From Candidatus Villigracilis affinis (GTDB lineage: Bacteria > Chloroflexota > Anaerolineae > Anaerolineales > Villigracilaceae), in the NCBI GenBank assembly GCA_016718275.1, contig JADKEA010000019.1, forward strand, positions 186,001-250,000: a stretch of DNA of 64,000 nt, in the 5' to 3' direction. Position numbers and translations under genes: made by a program. Position 1 is the first letter of the stretch; every line of letters starts with the position of its first letter. The notes beneath the pieces were generated by a model that was given only the letters and a program-made list of their open reading frames with translations, did no database searches and was not told where the DNA came from. Of the stretch, positions 59,727-64,000 are shown piece by piece.

Positions 59727-61004
59727 ATGCTGAAAGTTGTCCTGCATGCCCAAAATCAGATCATGCCGTTTTGTGAACCGGCGCGCGAATTGCGCATCCA
59801 AAACTCCCCTCTTTGGCTGCATCAGCGCAACTTACTTGCCCCGTATGTAACACGCGAAATGGAGTTGAAACAGGGCGAACGCCTACAGCCTGTGCGCGAA
59901 CAGGCCATCGTCTATCGCGATAATCTCTTCTTCGATAAATACTATATCCAGGCATTTATGGATCAGGCAATCAAACTTAACAAGCCTGTGCGGGCTGCGT
60001 TCCGTTCAGATGACCCTGCCTTCCGTGAACATGCTCTGCCGCTTTCAACGTCCTATACCCCTGCGGGGAGTTTATACCTTGCGGATTTGTGGTATTACCC
60101 TAATGGCCCCGTGGCTGGTGCGGAACCACTTGTCATTGATATGCAGGCGCGCGAGATTGGGTATTACCATGTGCCGACCTATATGGGCGACCGCAGCGGC
60201 GACCTCGTCTTTCAGGTGCCATTGCGCGCAATGATGGCGATCGATTCTTGGGTGCATGTCTTCATTGCAGATATGGTGTTCGGTCAGTTTGCTACAGGTG
60301 CACGTTATGAAAAAAAGGCTAACGATGAACTTTCCTTCAAACTTAAGATCTTCAGCAAGGCAATTTATGAAGGACGCCAGGTATTGGAGTGTTCTGAAGT
60401 TGTCAAAGTTGGTAAAAACTGTGTGATCGACCCAAGCGTCGTCATTCACGGCCCCGCGACCATTGGAGATAATGTCACCATCAATGCGGGCGCCGTGATC
60501 GATAACAGCATTATTGGAAACAATGTCAATATTTCACAGGATGTGCAGGTCATGCTTTCAGTGGTGGGGGATGGGGCATTCCTTCCCTTCCGTGCCTCAC
60601 TCTTCATGACCACCATCATGGAAAACAGCATGTTGGCGCAAAATACCTGTTTGCAAATGTGCGTGATCGGTAGAAATACATTCATCGGTGCAGGCTCCAC
60701 ATGGACCGATTACAACCTCATCCCTGCTCCAATTCGTGCCCGCGATGGCAACGGAAAATTGAGCCTGTCCAACCGCCCGGTGATGGGTGGCTGTGTGGGT
60801 CATAATTGCCGCATCGGCTCGGGTATGATCGTTTACCCGGCGCGCACCATCGAATCGGATGTGGTGTTGGCGGCTTCCAAGGAACGGCGTGTGATTGACC
60901 GGGATATCACGTTCGAGGATAGCGACCACCACAATCTCAAACTTGCTCACCTTCATCAAACCCCATATCATATGCAATCAAAAGGTGACTTGGAGTCGTG
61001 GTAA
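59727..61004 (+). CDS. Left-handed beta-helix (hexapeptide) protein
   Basis: A 425-residue protein with an N-terminal domain (about 1-220) and a left-handed beta-helix of hexapeptide repeats (about 230-390), with runs such as VKVGKNCVIDPSVVIHGPATI and IGDNVTINAGAVIDNSIIG. The layout resembles sugar-nucleotide pyrophosphorylase or acyltransferase proteins, but the usual nucleotidyltransferase signature (GGxGTRL) is absent from the N-terminus. It may be an acyltransferase or scaffold. It lies 73 bases after the V4R gene. Confidence 0.7.
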   Translation: MLKVVLHAQNQIMPFCEPARELRIQNSPLWLHQRNLLAPYVTREMELKQGERLQPVREQAIVYRDNLFFDKYYIQAFMDQAIKLNKPVRAAFRSDDPAFREHALPLSTSYTPAGSLYLADLWYYPNGPVAGAEPLVIDMQAREIGYYHVPTYMGDRSGDLVFQVPLRAMMAIDSWVHVFIADMVFGQFATGARYEKKANDELSFKLKIFSKAIYEGRQVLECSEVVKVGKNCVIDPSVVIHGPATIGDNVTINAGAVIDNSIIGNNVNISQDVQVMLSVVGDGAFLPFRASLFMTTIMENSMLAQNTCLQMCVIGRNTFIGAGSTWTDYNLIPAPIRARDGNGKLSLSNRPVMGGCVGHNCRIGSGMIVYPARTIESDVVLAASKERRVIDRDITFEDSDHHNLKLAHLHQTPYHMQSKGDLESW

Positions 61005-61031
61005 ACGGCCATCAAGCACCGTCGAGATAAA

Positions 61032-62120
61032 ATGGATAGTTTTGCATTCATCATTCACCCCATCGATCCCAAGCGAGACGTCAGCCGAAAGTTCCCATTT
61101 CTAGGCCGTGTATTGAGTGAGAGACAGATCGACTTTTTTTCCACCTTTTTTCCGCCGGTTTACATCTCGGAAATCGAAGGAATCACCTCACAGGCGACCG
61201 GCAAGACCATTAAAGGCTGGTTCCTTGCATGTCCGTATACTCCAAGGCGCATGATGGAGTTGCCTGAGCGCACAGTCTATCGTAAAATTATCCAGACCGG
61301 GCACATGGCTGAAAGACTTGGAGCCAATATTCTCGGCCTAGGTGCCTTCACCTCTGTGGTGGGGGACGCAGGCGTGACCATCGCAAACAAACTCGAAATT
61401 CCCGTAACCACGGGCGATTCCTTTACCGTGGCAATGGCCGTACAAGCTATTCGGGATGCGGCGCACGTGATGGACATTAAAATGGAAAGCGCGACAGTGG
61501 CAGTAGTAGGCGCGACTGGCGCGATCGGCCGGGTCTGCGCTGAACTGCTGGCTGGTGAAGCGGCACGGGTTTTACTCGTGGCCCGGGATGAGAAAAAACT
61601 CGAAGGATTGCGGGACCGGCTCAAGGTCCACGCAAGAAGCGAGTTGGTCATCAGCACCAAAATGGATGTTTTGAAGGACGCAGAATTGATCTTAACGGTT
61701 ACCAGTTCCATCCATGACGTCATCCGCCCGGAGCATTTACAGCCGGGTAGTGTGGTGTGCGATGTGGCCCGCCCCCGTGATGTTTCTGCAATGGTTGCGG
61801 CGGCGAGAGATGATATATTAGTGATTGACGGCGGAATGGTTGATGTGCCTGGCGCCGTAAATTTCCATTTCAACTTCGGCTTTCCTGATGGAAAGGCGTA
61901 TGCTTGCATGGCTGAGACCATCGCTCTTGCTTTGGAAGGCCGCTTTGAAGATTACACCGTTGGCAAGGATATTACGTTGGAACGTGTACAGGATATCACC
62001 GCGATCGCAGAACGACACGGCTTTCGCATGAGTGGTTTCAGATCGTTCGAGCGCGAAGTAACCAATGAACAGATTGAAGCCGTTCGACAAAACGCCCGCA
62101 AAGGGTTACGACGTGCTTAA
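61032..62120 (+). CDS. Acyl-ACP reductase-like (AAR family) oxidoreductase
   Basis: A 362-residue protein that strongly resembles cyanobacterial long-chain acyl-ACP reductase. Matching parts are AERLGANILGLGAFTSVVGD, TTGDSFTVAMAV, the Rossmann motif ATVAVVGATGAIGR (154-167), IDGGMVDVPGAVNFHF and AYACMAETIALALEGRFEDYT. Cys292 in the last segment corresponds to the acyl-binding Cys of that enzyme. It is expected to reduce a long-chain acyl thioester to an aldehyde with NADPH. No aldehyde-deformylating oxygenase gene was seen in the window. Similarity is judged by eye. Confidence 0.8.
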   Translation: MDSFAFIIHPIDPKRDVSRKFPFLGRVLSERQIDFFSTFFPPVYISEIEGITSQATGKTIKGWFLACPYTPRRMMELPERTVYRKIIQTGHMAERLGANILGLGAFTSVVGDAGVTIANKLEIPVTTGDSFTVAMAVQAIRDAAHVMDIKMESATVAVVGATGAIGRVCAELLAGEAARVLLVARDEKKLEGLRDRLKVHARSELVISTKMDVLKDAELILTVTSSIHDVIRPEHLQPGSVVCDVARPRDVSAMVAAARDDILVIDGGMVDVPGAVNFHFNFGFPDGKAYACMAETIALALEGRFEDYTVGKDITLERVQDITAIAERHGFRMSGFRSFEREVTNEQIEAVRQNARKGLRRA

Positions 62121-62132
62121 AGGAGGCTCAAC

Positions 62133-63038
62133 ATGGGAAATGCCCGGCTTTTGGTAGTGGAAGATGATGTTGATATCGCCAATATGCTCAAGATCTACTT
62201 CACGAGTCTGCAGTATGACGTGGATGTAGCAAATCGCGGCCGTGATGCTCTGGATAAGACAAAGCAGGTTCTGCCGCACCTGATCGTATTGGATATTATG
62301 TTGCCGGATATCGACGGTTATGAGGTGTGCCGCAATTTGCGGACGAGCACCCGTACCAGTCATATCCCGGTGATTTTCCTTACCCAAAAAGATGAACGCA
62401 GCGATAAATTACAGGGCCTTGAATTGGGCGCGGATGATTACATCACCAAACCTTTTGATATCGAGGAATTGAAACTGCGCGTACAGGGTGCCATTCGACG
62501 CTCGGAACGCGAGAGCCTCACCGACCCGCGCTCCGGCCTGCCTGCAGGAAGGCTCATCGAAGAACAACTGCGCCGCATCATTCGCGAGAAGGATTGGGCA
62601 TTGCTGGATGTGCGTGTCAACAACTTTGAAGCCTTCAAGGATGTGTACGGCTTTGTGGCTGGCGATGATGTTGTGCGTTTTGCCGCGATGATGATCGGCG
62701 AAGTTGTAGACGAGTTGGGTACCACGAGCGATTTTATCGGTCACGCTGGAGGCGACAACTTCATTATCATCACAACAAATGAAGCCGCCCCGAACATTCG
62801 CACAAGATTGAAAGACCGCTTTGCCAGCGAGGTGCAAAGTCACTACAACTTTATCGACCGCCAGCAGGGTTTTATTCAAGCCCCGAAAGCTGAAGGGGGA
62901 GTGGAGAAGGTCGGGTTTATGTATTTATCTGCGGGATTGGTTTCGCCGAGCCTTCAATCCTTCGCAGATATTCGAGAGATCACTGAACTTGCGGCTGAAG
63001 CACGGCGACAGGATACCGCTGCCACTTCTGCTGCCTGA
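62133..63038 (+). CDS. Response regulator with degenerate GGDEF-like domain
   Basis: A 301-residue protein. The receiver domain (1-120) has phospho-Asp54 in IVLDIMLPD, acidic pocket VVEDD and Lys in YITKPF. The C-terminal half (about 130-285) has the fold of a GGDEF domain (LTDPRSGLPAGRLIEEQL), but its signature reads GGDNF in place of GG(D/E)EF, so diguanylate cyclase activity is doubtful. It may serve as a regulatory or nucleotide-binding module. AAAGGAGGCTCAAC precedes the start, and the gene is 12 bases after the AAR-like one. Confidence 0.88.
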   Translation: MGNARLLVVEDDVDIANMLKIYFTSLQYDVDVANRGRDALDKTKQVLPHLIVLDIMLPDIDGYEVCRNLRTSTRTSHIPVIFLTQKDERSDKLQGLELGADDYITKPFDIEELKLRVQGAIRRSERESLTDPRSGLPAGRLIEEQLRRIIREKDWALLDVRVNNFEAFKDVYGFVAGDDVVRFAAMMIGEVVDELGTTSDFIGHAGGDNFIIITTNEAAPNIRTRLKDRFASEVQSHYNFIDRQQGFIQAPKAEGGVEKVGFMYLSAGLVSPSLQSFADIREITELAAEARRQDTAATSAA

Positions 63039-63055
63039 TAGAAGCGAGCGTTTTC

Positions 63056-64000
63056 ATGTCTTCCGGGTTGGGTTTAAACCTGTTAATTGCCGGGCTAGTT
63101 TTTGGAGCACTGGTCTGGGTGATTTTGCGGGTTTTATCGCGCACCCCGTCCGCTGCTCCGCAGGTTGTTGCTCCCAACTCATTTACAGTCCCCGAATCGT
63201 CAAATTCAAATGACGCCATCATTATTCTCGCGCCCGGTGGGCGGGTGGAATACATAAGTGCGCTGGCCCGCACTTATTTTGATTTGCGCGAGAACGAGCC
63301 CTATGATCTTGAACGTCTTTCACGACGTGTTCGTCCATCGGATGATTTTTTGGATCTGTGCGTAACTTCAGGATATAAGCGCCTTTCCATTAATGGCAAA
63401 CTTGTTGAAGTGGCCTCTTATGAAGTTCCGGGCACATACCCCGTAATGCTCATTTCCCTGCGTGGCAAAGAGTTTGCTCCAGCGCTGGAACAAAATGACG
63501 GCGCATCGGAAGAGATTCTGCGTGTGGTGACGGAGTTCAGTCAAAGTATCGCCGCCAGCCTTGACCTTGAAACCACGGCGCAATCTATTTTGGATAACGT
63601 CAGCCGTCTTGTGCCCTCCGATATCCTTGAATTGAAATTATGGAATGCTGAGGACCAGGCCCTGGTCCTTTATCGTTCTCAAAATGCCAACCCGGGTTCC
63701 AATGGACCGGCACGTGTGACCGCGTCTTATTTTGGAAGCCTGACAAACCGATTGATCGAAAGCCGTGCCCCCATTCTGTTTGGGGATGTGCGTTCCCGTT
63801 CTGAATTTGAGACGAATGGAGAAGTGCTTCCCATCCAATCCTATTTGGGAATCCCGCTTCTGGCGGGGGGAGAGCTGGTCGGCTCACTCGAAGCTGGTCA
63901 AACGGGAAGCGGGGCGTTTGGCCAGTATGATCTTAATCTGCTGTTATTGGTTTCGGGACAGGCAGCGGTTGCGATCCGTAATGCGAGACTATATGTAAAT
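63056..64000 (+). CDS. PAS/GAF sensor protein, 3' end beyond the window
   Basis: An open frame of 315 codons to the window end. An N-terminal membrane helix (LGLNLLIAGLVFGALVWVI) is followed by a Pro/Ser-rich linker, a PAS-like part (about 50-130; AIIILAPGGRVEYISALART) and a GAF domain (about 160-310; LETTAQSILDNVSRLVPSDI and YLGIPLLAGGELVGSLEAGQ). A histidine kinase module would be expected downstream but is not visible. It may be the input kinase for the receiver protein 18 bases upstream. Confidence 0.8.
   Translation, partial: MSSGLGLNLLIAGLVFGALVWVILRVLSRTPSAAPQVVAPNSFTVPESSNSNDAIIILAPGGRVEYISALARTYFDLRENEPYDLERLSRRVRPSDDFLDLCVTSGYKRLSINGKLVEVASYEVPGTYPVMLISLRGKEFAPALEQNDGASEEILRVVTEFSQSIAASLDLETTAQSILDNVSRLVPSDILELKLWNAEDQALVLYRSQNANPGSNGPARVTASYFGSLTNRLIESRAPILFGDVRSRSEFETNGEVLPIQSYLGIPLLAGGELVGSLEAGQTGSGAFGQYDLNLLLLVSGQAAVAIRNARLYVN

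Noticed and set aside
61032..62120. Shikimate dehydrogenase or glutamyl-tRNA reductase as the identity of the AAR-like gene
   Set aside because: The Rossmann part is shared with these families, but the flanking motifs (GLGAFTSVVGD, AYACMAETIALALEG) fit acyl-ACP reductase better.
1..64000. CRISPR arrays, tRNA or rRNA genes, transposases, toxin-antitoxin pairs
   Set aside because: No regular spaced repeats, no cloverleaf or conserved rRNA segments and no transposase, integrase or toxin motifs were seen on either strand.

Overview
The window looks like a chromosomal segment of an uncultured Chloroflexota bacterium, most likely class Anaerolineae. This is inferred from gene content: a LysW carrier-protein operon for arginine, actinobacterial-type Ino1, several DUF1801 paralogues, an Opp-type importer, NrfD/multiheme cytochrome operons, and a gene resembling cyanobacterial acyl-ACP reductase. 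No rRNA, tRNA, CRISPR array or transposase was seen.

Layout. 1-4000: partial membrane gene, polysaccharide-deacetylase-like lipoprotein, myo-inositol-phosphate synthase and a divergent GAF histidine kinase. 4004-6015: aminotransferase and prephenate dehydratase. 6066-18563: a run of small stress, ligand-binding and repair genes (ArsR, AHSA1, DUF998, RibD-like, AlkD-like, five DUF1801-type or VOC proteins, MarR, S51 peptidase, UvrA-like ATPase, FAD oxidase, GyrI-like, 5'-3' exonuclease). 18623-26907: argG-argH-lysW-argX-argC-argB-argD-argE, behind a probable arginine leader-peptide attenuator. 26982-34808: aldo/keto reductase, oppABCDF and a K+ channel. 34805-38685: a SAM-I riboswitch controlling metY-metA-metY. 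38726-43528: lysC-asd behind a textbook threonine attenuator, and divergent panB-panE. 43654-46724: zinc-ribbon membrane protein and a NarL-type two-component system. 47028-56477: an octaheme cytochrome / Fe-S / NrfD operon converging on an operon of multiheme cytochromes plus cytochrome b, preceded by a lipoprotein cytochrome. 56847-64000: DUF4388, Ras-like GTPase, alpha/beta hydrolase, V4R protein, beta-helix protein, AAR-like reductase, receiver-GGDEF-like regulator and the start of a PAS/GAF sensor.

The most notable regulatory finding is that the argG and lysC leaders share a promoter and start module (TAGAAT, 10 identical bases, ATG). It would give nearly leaderless leader peptides rich in Arg and Thr codons, each followed by alternative antiterminator and terminator helices. 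The most notable gene cluster is the 56.8-64 kb block, where a reductase with the conserved AAR cysteine sits among signalling proteins.

Seven genes carry one-base frameshifts (eight events), nearly all in short homopolymers. This suggests residual long-read consensus error rather than seven true pseudogenes. One gene (argE/lysK) also carries two palindromic repeat insertions inside its coding sequence.
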